Shown: piece by piece, positions 27,602 to 36,639 of the stretch | How the letters are laid out: the number at the start of each line of letters is the position of its first letter | Position numbering within the stretch: position 1 is the stretch's first letter | Source of the DNA: Pullulanibacillus camelliae | Lineage (GTDB): Bacteria; Bacillota; Bacilli; Bacillales; Sporolactobacillaceae | Assembly: GCF_014642655.1 (NCBI RefSeq) | Contig: NZ_BMIR01000001.1 | Coordinates: forward strand, 111,518 to 175,517 | DNA length: 64,000 bases | Direction of reading: 5' to 3' | Made by a program: the position numbers and the translations under genes | The notes under the pieces: model-generated | The model's database searches: none | What the model was told of the DNA's origin: nothing | What the model saw: only the letters and a program-made list of their open reading frames with translations

Positions 27602-28591
27602 TTAAGCATCTGCAGCACAACGGAATCCCATATTTCCTGTTGAGCTATCTGGGGTGTTCGCGCTACGAGCCGCCACTCGGTAGCGGTTGCAGTAAGAGTG
27701 ATGACATAGATAGGATCCTCCTCTCACTACTCGGCTCGTCCCATTTTCTGCCCCTCTTGGATTTTGCCGACCACCACGACGATGAATACTGCGACTAAAC
27801 CAATCGGAACACCATTCCCATACATTTCCCGACACGTTATACAGTCCAAAACCATTGGGTAAAAAGGAGCGTGCCGGCGCTGTTCCAGCATAGCCATCCT
27901 CTAAAGTATTGGTTTTGGGAAATTCCCCCTGCCAAATATTACATCGATGCTCGCCTCCTGGAGTCAGTTCATCCCCCCATGGATAGCGTTTTTGCTCAAG
28001 ACCACCTCGAGCAGCAAATTCCCATTCAGCTTCAGTCGGGAGCCGCTTCCCTGCCCATCTGCAATAAGCCATCGCATCATTCCAGGAAACATGGATGACG
28101 GGATGAGCCAGACGCTCCTCTATAGATGATCCTAATCCCTCTGGACACTTCCAATAAGCCCCTTCTACAGCGAGCCACCAAGGCGTTCCTCGGACAGCAT
28201 GTGATGCATGGGCTACTTTTTTAGGAACAAAGCTATAAAATACAAAGGACCAGCCAAAGCGCTCGGCTTCTGTTATATATCCTGTTGCTTCAATAAACTG
28301 AGCAAATTGTGCATTCGTTACCGTGCACGCGTCGATATAAAATGGATCAACCGTCACTTTTCTAACTGGACCTTCTCCATCCGAAGGAAACCCTTCTTTA
28401 CTATTTGTTCCCATGAAATAACTGCCACCTTCTAGATAAATCATGTGACTGTGGTCCCTTGATTCTTGCATAATTTTTGGTTCTCTAACCGCATGATGTA
28501 TCAGCTGTTCCTCCGACGCTCGACTGACCGAACAGCAACATGACATCTCCGTTTCCTTCAAGGCCCTTGTTTTCTCATTCTCTGTCGCCAT
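27602..28591 (-). CDS. Formylglycine-generating enzyme (sulfatase-modifying factor)
   Basis: About 329 aa of the SUMF1/FGE-sulfatase family, converting the active-site Cys of sulfatases to formylglycine with O2. The domain shows MGTNSKEGFPSDGEGP, HVSWNDAMAYCRWAGKRLPTEAEWE and NVSGNVWEWCSDWF. The two catalytic, copper-binding cysteines of true FGEs appear in SYLCHHSYCNRYR, which separates it from non-catalytic FGE-like domains. The ATG at 28591 follows AAAGGGG. An unusual Cys triplet lies near residue 18. The substrate sulfatase is directly upstream on the same strand. Confidence 0.93.
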   Translation of the reverse strand: MATENEKTRALKETEMSCCCSVSRASEEQLIHHAVREPKIMQESRDHSHMIYLEGGSYFMGTNSKEGFPSDGEGPVRKVTVDPFYIDACTVTNAQFAQFIEATGYITEAERFGWSFVFYSFVPKKVAHASHAVRGTPWWLAVEGAYWKCPEGLGSSIEERLAHPVIHVSWNDAMAYCRWAGKRLPTEAEWEFAARGGLEQKRYPWGDELTPGGEHRCNIWQGEFPKTNTLEDGYAGTAPARSFLPNGFGLYNVSGNVWEWCSDWFSRSIHRRGGRQNPRGAENGTSRVVRGGSYLCHHSYCNRYRVAARSANTPDSSTGNMGFRCAADA

Positions 28592-28746
28592 AAAACACCC
28601 CTTTCCCTTTTCATCCTGCTCCTTTGTCATCATCAGGCCATTGCCCTCCGGTTAAGATAAAAGTTTATTGCTCTTAATCGCCTTTTCTGAACTGACATAG
28701 GAATAGCCCGAATGCACCCAAGCTATTCCTAGTGATATGATTACTT

Positions 28747-30213
28747 TTATATAAACTCGCGAGGATGACGTTTTGTCAATTCAGGTATCGCATATTCGCG
28801 TCCTGTTGCTTTAAGCTGTTCTATATACATTTTTAAGTTGCCTTTCGCGTGATAGGGCCCACCTTCTTTGATGACGGTCCATAAAGGGTCAATATCATAG
28901 GCCATACTCAGCATCATCTCATCATGCCATTGGTTAAGAAAATAGACAGCATCTTTACAAATTTCTGGATAGTGCTCAGCAACATCATGCTGTTCAAAGC
29001 AATCCTCTTTAATGTTGTACAGCATTTCTCTATTAAACAAATGATAGCCATCATGGTAAGTGCGCATATATAACCACTCTCCAAATCTCACACTTCGTTG
29101 GCAGACATGTGCACATTGGGAAATGACAAGATAATCACGGCTACAGGCTTCCCCCTTTTGTAAAACAGGCGCAAAGCTCTGTCCATCCCAAAATGACGCA
29201 GGCTCTAACCCAAATAGCTCAGCAAATGTTGGCGGCAAATCCAAGTGGTAATGAAAGCCATGATCCACATGTCCTTTTGGAGCACCAACACCAGGCCAAC
29301 GAATAATCATTGGAATCCGACATGTCCCTTGATCAGCAGTTCCGTGCTCTCCATAAATTCCGAGTTCTCCTAGATTTTCACCATGGTCAGCTGTGATGAC
29401 AATAATCACTTCATCCATAATGCCCTGTTCTTCAAGCGCAGCAAATATCATTCCGATATTTTCATCCATATGACGGACACCACAATCATAGCCATCAATC
29501 ATTTCTCGCATATCCTCCATTGTTTGGATTTCTCCAGGATAGCGAGGAAATTCTGGAAGTCTATCATTATTATACATATTGACCTCATGTACACTATGTG
29601 GCCCAATTTTTTTCTTATGTGCTTCAAGAACTTCTTCTGTCATCCATTCAGGTAATGGTGCATTAGTAAACGGATTTCCAAAGCCCTTTGGAGCTCTATA
29701 TGGCGTATGAGGGTCCCAATAGTTGACATATAACAGCCAATCATCTATTTGCCGATTCCGATCAAGCCAGTCCAAAACGGTTGGTGTTACCTCTTCGGCA
29801 GATTCCATGCCTTTTTTCCCGGTATTATGAATTTCATTAAACCCAGCATAGAAGGTCCAGGCAGAATGCCGCTCAGCAAAAGGACTGATCAATGTCGTTT
29901 TAAGCCCGGCAGAGCGAAATAACGCCGGAAAGCTCTCGGAAGCAAGTCGATCCTGGAACCCACGGTCAATCCCTTCAGGACGCACATCACCTGCTGTCCC
30001 TCCATGACCAACCACTCCATTATGAATGCCAAATTGTCCCGTCATCAATGCTGTCCGTGATGGAAAACAAGGGGCATCAGACGTATAATAATTGGTAAAG
30101 CGCACCCCTTCTTCGGCGATACGATCAATATTTGGTGAGGTTTCTCTTTGATAGCCATAGCATCCTAAATGCTCTGCACTCATCGAATCTAAATCCAAAA
30201 ATAGTACCTTCAA
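28747..30213 (-). CDS. Cys-type sulfatase
   Basis: 488 aa of the alkaline-phosphatase/sulfatase superfamily. The metal-binding start is FLDLDSMSAEHLGCYGY, the modification motif is APCFPSRTALMTG (CxPSR, Cys to formylglycine), and ITADHGENLGELG supplies the second metal site. There is no signal peptide, so it is probably cytoplasmic and acts on an imported sulfate ester. Relatives include glycosaminoglycan and choline sulfatases; the substrate is not readable. It is co-oriented with FGE 155 nt downstream and diverges from an AraC regulator. Confidence 0.92.
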   Translation of the reverse strand: MKVLFLDLDSMSAEHLGCYGYQRETSPNIDRIAEEGVRFTNYYTSDAPCFPSRTALMTGQFGIHNGVVGHGGTAGDVRPEGIDRGFQDRLASESFPALFRSAGLKTTLISPFAERHSAWTFYAGFNEIHNTGKKGMESAEEVTPTVLDWLDRNRQIDDWLLYVNYWDPHTPYRAPKGFGNPFTNAPLPEWMTEEVLEAHKKKIGPHSVHEVNMYNNDRLPEFPRYPGEIQTMEDMREMIDGYDCGVRHMDENIGMIFAALEEQGIMDEVIIVITADHGENLGELGIYGEHGTADQGTCRIPMIIRWPGVGAPKGHVDHGFHYHLDLPPTFAELFGLEPASFWDGQSFAPVLQKGEACSRDYLVISQCAHVCQRSVRFGEWLYMRTYHDGYHLFNREMLYNIKEDCFEQHDVAEHYPEICKDAVYFLNQWHDEMMLSMAYDIDPLWTVIKEGGPYHAKGNLKMYIEQLKATGREYAIPELTKRHPREFI

Positions 30214-30413
30214 CTCATCCTCATCTCCTGTAATAAATTCATATCAATTAATCATTAAGACTACGTAACCAGATAAAGATAACCGCTTTAAAAGTTGAAT
30301 TCTATGCTATTATTAATTTAGATTATATGAAATACTCATTCTAAACTCATGTATGATTTTACGATTTTATGTAGGATGCTCATCCGTATTTCAAAATAAG
30401 AGGGGTAAAAACA

Positions 30414-31199
30414 ATGATTGCTTTCCATTCTGCTAACTTTGATGACTTTATTCCAAAATGGAGAACACCTAAAGAGGATCTGAGCCTAAACGTCCTTGCG
30501 TTGGTCACGAAAGGATCTGTACACTATACATTAAACGGTCAGAATCTTATCGCTGAAAGCGGAGACCTTTTATTCATTCCTAAGCATACAGAACGCGCAG
30601 GGCAGAACCTTGAAGGAACACCCCATCAAAAATATACCGTCCTATTTTATCACAGTGAAGAAGACGAGAAAGAAATCACCTTTTTAGGTCAACCAGAATG
30701 TTTAAAAATACATACGAGGCATTTTGACTATCTTAAACATCGTCTTGAAAGACTCTATGAGGAATTGCGAGGTCAAGAAAGGTTTCGTTCCTATATTTGT
30801 GTTGGTATACTCCAAGAATTGCTAGGGATGGTCTCAAGAGAGTTAGAACAGCCAGAGGTTACTCCGATGAAACTGCGCTATGTGCAAACCCTAAAAAACT
30901 ATTTGTATACACATTATAGAGAATCCATCGATATTGAACAGTTAGCGCGTCTCATCCATCGCTCTCCGAACTATACGATTTCTATATTCAAAGATGTAAT
31001 GGAAACATCGCCAATAAAGTTCATGCATCATATTCGAATGATGGAAGCTTGTAATTTGCTTTGTCATTCTGACATGACAGTCACAAGTATTGCTGGTTAC
31101 CTGGGCTATTATGATGCCGCTTACTTTTCGCGGACATTCAAAGCGATCATTGGCATGTCGCCTCGCACCTATAGGCAACATGATACCCCACCACTATAG
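30414..31199 (+). CDS. AraC-family regulator next to the sulfatase genes
   Basis: 261 aa. An N-terminal cupin-like sensor (about 1-130, with LIAESGDLLFIPKHTERAG) is followed by two helix-turn-helices: DIEQLARLIHRSPNYTISIF and TSIAGYLGYYDAAYFSRTFK with the GMSPRTYR end. AGAGGGG precedes the ATG. Its divergent position suggests that it activates the sulfatase-FGE genes in response to a sulfated or sugar ligand. Confidence 0.9.
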   Translation: MIAFHSANFDDFIPKWRTPKEDLSLNVLALVTKGSVHYTLNGQNLIAESGDLLFIPKHTERAGQNLEGTPHQKYTVLFYHSEEDEKEITFLGQPECLKIHTRHFDYLKHRLERLYEELRGQERFRSYICVGILQELLGMVSRELEQPEVTPMKLRYVQTLKNYLYTHYRESIDIEQLARLIHRSPNYTISIFKDVMETSPIKFMHHIRMMEACNLLCHSDMTVTSIAGYLGYYDAAYFSRTFKAIIGMSPRTYRQHDTPPL

Positions 31200-31260
31200 A
31201 CTTAGACGCGCCCATCAATTCATTCTAGAACGAAAACGCGCCTATAAGTCTATATCCATG

Positions 31261-32058
31261 TTAAATCGTGATATGTGCCACTAACGGATAATGATCAGAC
31301 GGATAGTTGCCTTCAAAGTGTTCTCTATGAATGTGGGACTGATGTAAGGTTATCTCTTGGGTTACAAAAATATAGTCGATCGGTTCCCCGCGTGTATCTC
31401 CCGAAAAATCATGGAACGTACACCCAATGGATTCCCCACTTGAGTTATCAAGCACCTGGTAACTGTTTTGCAAATGTACCCGGACCCCCTCAAGCTCTAA
31501 TTGTCCATCGGCAAACCGAATGGTATCTGAATCTGGTGCAGCATTGAAGTCCCCCATTAATAAGGCAGGACAATGAAACTGTGCGATCAAGTTTTTCATT
31601 CTCGTCCATATTAATTGCATTCCCTTGGTTCGAGCTTCTTCACTAATGTGATCCAAATGGGTATTAAACGCTAAGAAGACCTTATGAGGATTTTCTTTAT
31701 TCTGAAGCCGTCCCCATGTACAGATTCGCGGAAGATCCCCCCAATCATTACTCCCAGGGCGTTCAGGTGTTTCCGAAAGCCAAAAAGTGTCATGGTCTAA
31801 AAGTTGAAAAAATGCTTTATCATAAAACAAGGGATTGGCCTCATCATTTTCAGCTCGATACTCTCCAATCCAATGATAATTATCTAAAAGCTGTTCCACT
31901 GTCTTAAGCATATGAGGCTTTACCTCTTGAAGCCCTAAAAGATGTGGCTTTATAGAATGCATCAGCTTACCAATATATTCAGTGCGATACCCCCAAGCAT
32001 TATCTCTATCACTTTCTACATCTACACGGATATTAAAGGTCATGGCCTTCACTTTCAT
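31261..32058 (-). CDS. Endonuclease/exonuclease/phosphatase-fold hydrolase
   Basis: 265 aa of the EEP superfamily (Mg-dependent phosphodiesterases). All active-site pieces are present: MTFNIRVD, LLGLQEVKPHM (metal Glu), FNTHLDH, LLMGDFNAAPDS and the final SDHYPLVAHI (catalytic His). There is no secretion signal. Relatives of this length act on small phosphodiesters or are annotated as metal-dependent hydrolases; this is not a clear exonuclease III. GGTGGGAAGAG precedes the ATG. It converges with the AraC gene. Confidence 0.88.
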   Translation of the reverse strand: MKVKAMTFNIRVDVESDRDNAWGYRTEYIGKLMHSIKPHLLGLQEVKPHMLKTVEQLLDNYHWIGEYRAENDEANPLFYDKAFFQLLDHDTFWLSETPERPGSNDWGDLPRICTWGRLQNKENPHKVFLAFNTHLDHISEEARTKGMQLIWTRMKNLIAQFHCPALLMGDFNAAPDSDTIRFADGQLELEGVRVHLQNSYQVLDNSSGESIGCTFHDFSGDTRGEPIDYIFVTQEITLHQSHIHREHFEGNYPSDHYPLVAHITI

Positions 32059-32358
32059 TCTCTTCCCACCATTCTTATGGATGATCGATCGATTTTTAAT
32101 AGAAGAAAAGAACTACAGATAGCTGCTTTCTTTTCCTCCTATCCTTTCCTCTTACTCTATAACTTCGGGCAGCTCACTTGAAAGTCCTTTTAAGGCGAAG
32201 CACTTTTTCTACTTATCGGCAGATAGGTGAGAAAGAAGCCTGGCCCTCACTGCTTGATTGGTCTTCTGCCACGACTAAAACTCATACATTATGGCAGCCG
32301 CTAAAGTTAGACTTATTACGTTCTTCTTGAGGGCGGGGTTAAAAGTGATAGTAAAAAA
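32059..32358. other. Intergenic region with decayed repeat A3
   Basis: No credible gene. Fragments such as TTTTAAGGCGAAGCAC and TAAAGTTAGACTTATTACGTTCTTC resemble repeat module A3 after substantial decay. Confidence 0.4.
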
Positions 32359-32393
32359 TAATCCGAAGCTACTATGTATGTAGCTTTCGGATT
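32359..32393 (-). terminator. Terminator of the PIG-L gene
   Basis: AATCCGAAGCTAC and GTAGCTTTCGGATT arms with one mismatch, followed by TATTTTTTAC on the minus strand. Confidence 0.8.
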
Positions 32394-32399
32394 CAACAA

Positions 32400-33170
32400 T
32401 TAACTATATAATGCTTCAGGAAAGAAATGAAGCTGTTGTGTGGCTAATACTTTAAACGCCTCGGCATACCCCTGGTGGGGTGCTCCATAATCATTGTGGA
32501 TAGACTGGAGTTGGCTGTACCATTTTTGTGCTTGATCGGCTAAGTACAGCGAAAGTCCCTCCCACTCCTCATTCTCAAATTGACTTTTATGGAGAAGTAA
32601 GGCAGTCAATTTTTTCTCCCAATAGGCTGTAATGTCATTATACGTATTGGGATAACTCGTCGCATAAAAGGCAACCTGATGCATAGGGTGAGGAGGACCT
32701 GCCTCCGGCCGAAAGGTATGACCACTCGCAAGAACAGCGGCTGCCACCGCCCGCCCCGTCTTATAATGATCAGGATGCGCCTCATAAGGCAGCCATGGAT
32801 CGACAGTCATCACCATTTCTGGTTTTTCTAATCGCAATATAGGGAGCAAGGCTTGCATAACAGCCCTTTCAGTGTAGTCCCCACAGTCTTCAAAACCTAA
32901 TTCATATTGTCTGTTCACTCCAAGATACCTTCCAGACTGTTCGCGCTCCTGACGCCTCTTCTGGATTAAGACTTCAGGTGAAACATCGGAATCCCGTGTG
33001 CCATAACGTCCATCCGTTACAGTCACAAAGCACACCCGGCACCCATTTTCAGCAAGTTGCCTAATGGTTCCCGCAGCCCCCACCTCATTGTCATCGGGAT
33101 GCGGTTGCACACATATAATGGACTGCACCTCGTCGAATGCTTTCACCCCTAATTGTTCACTGATGTCCAT
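32400..33170 (-). CDS. PIG-L family deacetylase (LmbE-like)
   Basis: 256 aa zinc-dependent N-acetyl-sugar deacetylase. The PHPDDNEVGAAGT motif near residue 22 supplies the metal ligands, and AHPDHYKTG the later His pair. Relatives include BshB (bacillithiol) and GlcNAc-PI deacetylases; the context beside a sulfatase, FGE and an EEP hydrolase suggests catabolism of an N-acetylated, sulfated or phosphorylated sugar. GAGGGAAAG precedes the ATG. Confidence 0.88.
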   Translation of the reverse strand: MDISEQLGVKAFDEVQSIICVQPHPDDNEVGAAGTIRQLAENGCRVCFVTVTDGRYGTRDSDVSPEVLIQKRRQEREQSGRYLGVNRQYELGFEDCGDYTERAVMQALLPILRLEKPEMVMTVDPWLPYEAHPDHYKTGRAVAAAVLASGHTFRPEAGPPHPMHQVAFYATSYPNTYNDITAYWEKKLTALLLHKSQFENEEWEGLSLYLADQAQKWYSQLQSIHNDYGAPHQGYAEAFKVLATQQLHFFPEALYS

Positions 33171-33324
33171 CGGCTTTCCCTCATTTCAACATAGAACTGC
33201 CGTATTACCTACCCTAATCTTCACTTTTTCGGGCATAAAGCCAACATAAGTCTTAAGCCTTCCCAATACTTCTATTCATATGAAACGCTTTCAAAATAGC
33301 TGCTTAAGTTTGCACATTACTTGG

Positions 33325-33459
33325 TTAAGAACCTGTTTGTTTATGTATATGCTTATATTCCTCAATAAAATGACGGATATCCTCAAGCGATAGCCCCAAT
33401 GCCTTAGCTTCTAATATCATACTAAGCCACTCTTTATCGATTTCCCTTTTTTGATCCAT
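33325..33459 (-). CDS. SinI-like anti-repressor peptide
   Basis: 44 aa encoded from ATG 33459 to TAA 33325, behind a GGGGGAT site. The sequence fits the Sin anti-repressor domain: EIDKEWLSMILEAKALGLS followed by EDIRHFIEEY. In B. subtilis SinI binds and disables SinR, opening the biofilm matrix genes. No sinR-like gene adjoins it here; the partner must be elsewhere on the chromosome. It sits between a PIG-L deacetylase and the hydrolase-SARP fusion gene. Confidence 0.8.
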   Translation of the reverse strand: MDQKREIDKEWLSMILEAKALGLSLEDIRHFIEEYKHIHKQTGS

Positions 33460-33635
33460 ATATAGTATATCCCCCAGTACAGTCATCCTTAAAGAAGTAT
33501 ACGCCTTAACCCCTTATTTTTTATGGACAATCAGATCATTATCATTTTACATTCACGAGGTGAGGTTTTATAATTTTCTTTATATTAAACCTTTTCTCAC
33601 TACACGAACGCTACACTGTATTAGGAGGAAACGTT

Positions 33636-35156
33636 ATGCCTTTTCTGCAACAAGGAAAAGAGAGGATCTATTACATAGTGGAACCAGCGACGGAAGAAAA
33701 AAAACCGGAGACAATAGTTATGCTTCATAATAATATTACAGACCATTCATTGTTCGACCCAGTTGTGCCACTGCTTAATAAACGGTTTACAATCATCAGA
33801 TATGATCTCAGAGGGTTTGGAAAAAGTGATTTAGGAGAGCAAGAGGTTTCATATGGTCTTTACATTAAAGACTTGCAATTTGTTATCAAGGCGCTGAAGC
33901 TTCAATCTTTTCATCTTGTGGGCATAGGATTCAGTGCATTGATTGCCGCCAAATATGCAACACGTAATGATAAAAAAATGAATAAACTCATTTTATTATC
34001 CATGCCCTGCCACCCACCGAATACAATAGAAAAAGTAAGGGAACACAGAAGAAATATAAGTCACTCAGGGGAAACCATTCCTATTGATTACATCACTCGA
34101 GTGGGGGCGTTGCTACCAACTGACCACCCATCCATCAAAAAATGGGTAAGCATTATTAAGCGCACAACGCCCCATTTTTACTATAAAATCATGGATCTAT
34201 CCGTCAGTGGTACACCACTAGATGACTTAACTCACATCCAAAGTCCAACCCTTATCTTATCAGGAAAACAAGATAGACTCTTTCCACAGCATTACCTTAT
34301 ATCACATTTGCAGGACTTACCCCATTGTCATTATATCAGCATACCGAATTCATCAAACATGGTTGTCTTAGATAAACCCGAATCAACTGCAATGTTGATC
34401 GCGGATTTCATTAACGAGAAGACAAGTGTTCAACCGCTTCCGGATGAGCGGCTTGCAGCCATCTATGACGAAGTCAGAGCCTATAGCACCACAGGGCAAC
34501 AGACTGTCTCTGAAAAAAAGGTCTATCCTCACACCATTGAAGCCAATTTAATGACAGCCTTTTATGTCGTCCTTAACGACAAACCCATTGTTAGCGGGTG
34601 GAATATGCGTTCAGCAAAATCCATTTTCATCTATTTACTGTTTCATCAAACCGTCACAAGAGATCAACTCTGTGAAGCTCTATGGCCAGAAATTCCAATT
34701 CGACAAGCCAAAAAGAACTTAACAGTCTATTTATCCTATTTAAAAAAACTTTTATCAGCAGTTGAACAAAGGGAGCCTGTTCTCATTACTGATCGCGAGC
34801 ACATTCATCTCAATGCCACGATCAAATGCGATGCCCTAACACTGCTCACAGAATTACAGCATATATTATTTGAAACTGACACGGAAAGAAAATTTGTCTT
34901 AACGCAAGACTTACTCAGTCGCCTTATCACTATATCTTCACCCGCCATATACGATGATTGGTTTGTCAACTTTATAAATTGGGTGGAAACGAAGTTAATC
35001 GCTTTAATTCTGTGGGTCGCAGATGTCCTGTATGAAAAAGGCAACCGAAGTAATGCACTCGTTCATTTAAAAAGCTTTTATACCTTTTTTAATAAAGATG
35101 AGCAGATTAAAGAAAAAATAGAAGAACTCCGTCATGGTAAACAGAATATTTTATAG
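33636..35156 (+). CDS. Degenerate alpha/beta-hydrolase fused to a SARP/BTAD-type regulator
   Basis: 506 aa. Residues about 1-262 form an alpha/beta-hydrolase fold: YDLRGFGKSD, nucleophile elbow GIGFSALIA with Ser100, and acid LSGKQDRLFP with Asp213. The expected catalytic His is replaced by Asn241 (PNSSNMVVLDKPE), and the usual HG oxyanion motif reads HN at 31-32. Residues about 300-400 resemble an OmpR/SARP winged helix (LCEALWPEIPIRQAKKNLTV), and about 400-500 a helical BTAD-like region. I infer a ligand-binding, non-catalytic sensor controlling transcription. AGGAGG precedes the ATG. No terminator or partner gene is obvious; a SinI-like gene diverges from it. Confidence 0.75.
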   Translation: MPFLQQGKERIYYIVEPATEEKKPETIVMLHNNITDHSLFDPVVPLLNKRFTIIRYDLRGFGKSDLGEQEVSYGLYIKDLQFVIKALKLQSFHLVGIGFSALIAAKYATRNDKKMNKLILLSMPCHPPNTIEKVREHRRNISHSGETIPIDYITRVGALLPTDHPSIKKWVSIIKRTTPHFYYKIMDLSVSGTPLDDLTHIQSPTLILSGKQDRLFPQHYLISHLQDLPHCHYISIPNSSNMVVLDKPESTAMLIADFINEKTSVQPLPDERLAAIYDEVRAYSTTGQQTVSEKKVYPHTIEANLMTAFYVVLNDKPIVSGWNMRSAKSIFIYLLFHQTVTRDQLCEALWPEIPIRQAKKNLTVYLSYLKKLLSAVEQREPVLITDREHIHLNATIKCDALTLLTELQHILFETDTERKFVLTQDLLSRLITISSPAIYDDWFVNFINWVETKLIALILWVADVLYEKGNRSNALVHLKSFYTFFNKDEQIKEKIEELRHGKQNIL

Positions 35157-35916
35157 ATTTATAATATTATTGATTTCACTTTTTGTCAAATCCTGTTAGG
35201 TTTTGTCGTTCATGGGATGCTCTCACATTAAAAACCTTTTTTCTTATCGCCAAGCCCTAATAGTGAAACCCAAAGTTGCACTTATTAAATTCTTCCGCAA
35301 AGCTATACATGCGACGTTAGAACAAAAGACTTGACCATTTTAACAAAAGGCTCAAGTAAAATGACAAAAAGGGCAAAAGTTAATAAATAGAGAATAAAGC
35401 CGAGGGAAAAGCCACTGCAAAACAAGGTGAGGATTTTAGAGGGAAGTAGGCCGAATAAATACAGCAAGACACAAATTGAACATGCATTAAATTTATTAAA
35501 TATCCATAGTTACAGACAAGTAGAGACATGACAGAAATCTCAAAAAGCACACTAATAAGAGTCAGAGGTGGCTTATATTGCCGAGTATTCCTTTAGTGCT
35601 TTAGAACTTTTGTCTGATCAAGAAAATTGTCTTTCATCCATATGCCAACATTTAAAGGATGATGGAATTCTATAGTTCACCTTTTTCTGCCTAGTCGCTC
35701 GGGATATTAAAAAACAGACAATTACAGGTTTTTTTTCATTTATTTGATGCGTTGAAATACAGAATAAACCACTTGATAGATAAGCCTTTTTACTGTGTTT
35801 TGGGAACTTCTATGAATAATCTAGGTAAGGAATTGTTTTGTTGGTGATAATCCTACTATTTAAAAAGGTTATGGATTTGATCTAACATAATGGGATAGTT
35901 TGTAAAATTCCATATT
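35157..35916. other. Gene-poor region with decayed coding remnants
   Basis: A minus-strand frame of about 65 codons around 35310-35515 reads as a hydrophobic membrane protein fragment (LLYLFGLLPSKILTLFCSGF) with no start. A plus-strand frame of about 38 codons ends near 35674 (VAYIAEYSFSALELLSDQEN) and also lacks a start. Both look like remnants of lost genes. Around 35230-35330 there is also a decayed A3-like stretch. Confidence 0.35.
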
Positions 35917-35960
35917 AAAAGGCCTAAACCTTTATTGTATAAGGATTTAGGCCTTTTCCT
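35917..35960. terminator. Terminator of the pcp operon
   Basis: AAAAGGCCTAAACCT and AGGATTTAGGCCTTTT form a long stem with T runs on both strands, 20 nt after pcp. Confidence 0.85.
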
Positions 35961-35977
35961 TTATACAATAGCTTTGC

Positions 35978-36622
35978 TCAACTCACTGTTCCACCGGCCT
36001 CAACGATATCTTTTTCATAGGTAATAGTCGCCGCTATCGCAATTTCCAGCCCTCGAATAATATCATCAAGATGAAGTGACGGCTGTTGAAGCTTATCGGC
36101 AACCTGGGCAGGAATAAATGGAATATGGATAAATCCACCCCTCACCCCAGGTTTTTGCGCAAGATAATCCATTAACCCATAGAAAATATGATTACATACA
36201 TAAGTTCCAGCCGTTTGTGACACTTCTGCCGGAATTCCCGCCTCTCTTATTTCTTTGACTATTGCCTTAATAGGCAATTTGGACCAGTATGCTGCTGGCC
36301 CACTGGGATTGATCACTTCATCAACGGGCTGCCTCCCTTTATTATCAGGAATTCGTGCATCATCAATGTTTATGGCAACCCGCTCAACACTAATAGCATA
36401 GCGTCCACCGGCTAAGCCGACACTGATCACAATATCTGGTTCCACTTCATCCAGCCACTTTTTAAGGAGCTCCCTTGATTCCCCGAAGACAACTGGTAGT
36501 CCTTTTCCGATGACTTCATAGCCTTTTATCGTTTTTCCATTCAGTGCCTGCATCGCTTCAAAGGCTGGGTTCACAGCCTCTCCATCGAATGGTTCAAATC
36601 CAGTGACTAATACCTTTGGCAT
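35978..36622 (-). CDS. pcp: Pyrrolidone-carboxylate peptidase
   Basis: Cysteine peptidase of family C15, 214 aa, removing N-terminal pyroglutamate from peptides in the cytoplasm. Signature pieces are VTGFEPFDGEAVNPAFEA, the Glu region SVGLAGGRYAISVERVAIN, the catalytic Cys in AGTYVCNHIFYG and the catalytic His in GGFIHIPFIP. The ATG at 36622 follows GAGGAG. It ends a three-gene operon with the two membrane proteins upstream. Confidence 0.95.
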   Translation of the reverse strand: MPKVLVTGFEPFDGEAVNPAFEAMQALNGKTIKGYEVIGKGLPVVFGESRELLKKWLDEVEPDIVISVGLAGGRYAISVERVAINIDDARIPDNKGRQPVDEVINPSGPAAYWSKLPIKAIVKEIREAGIPAEVSQTAGTYVCNHIFYGLMDYLAQKPGVRGGFIHIPFIPAQVADKLQQPSLHLDDIIRGLEIAIAATITYEKDIVEAGGTVS

Positions 36623-36639
36623 CAACGATCACTCCTCTA

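Noticed and set aside
33529-33550. Fur box before the hydrolase-SARP gene
   Set aside because: GATCATTATCATTTT matches only one half of a Fur site.
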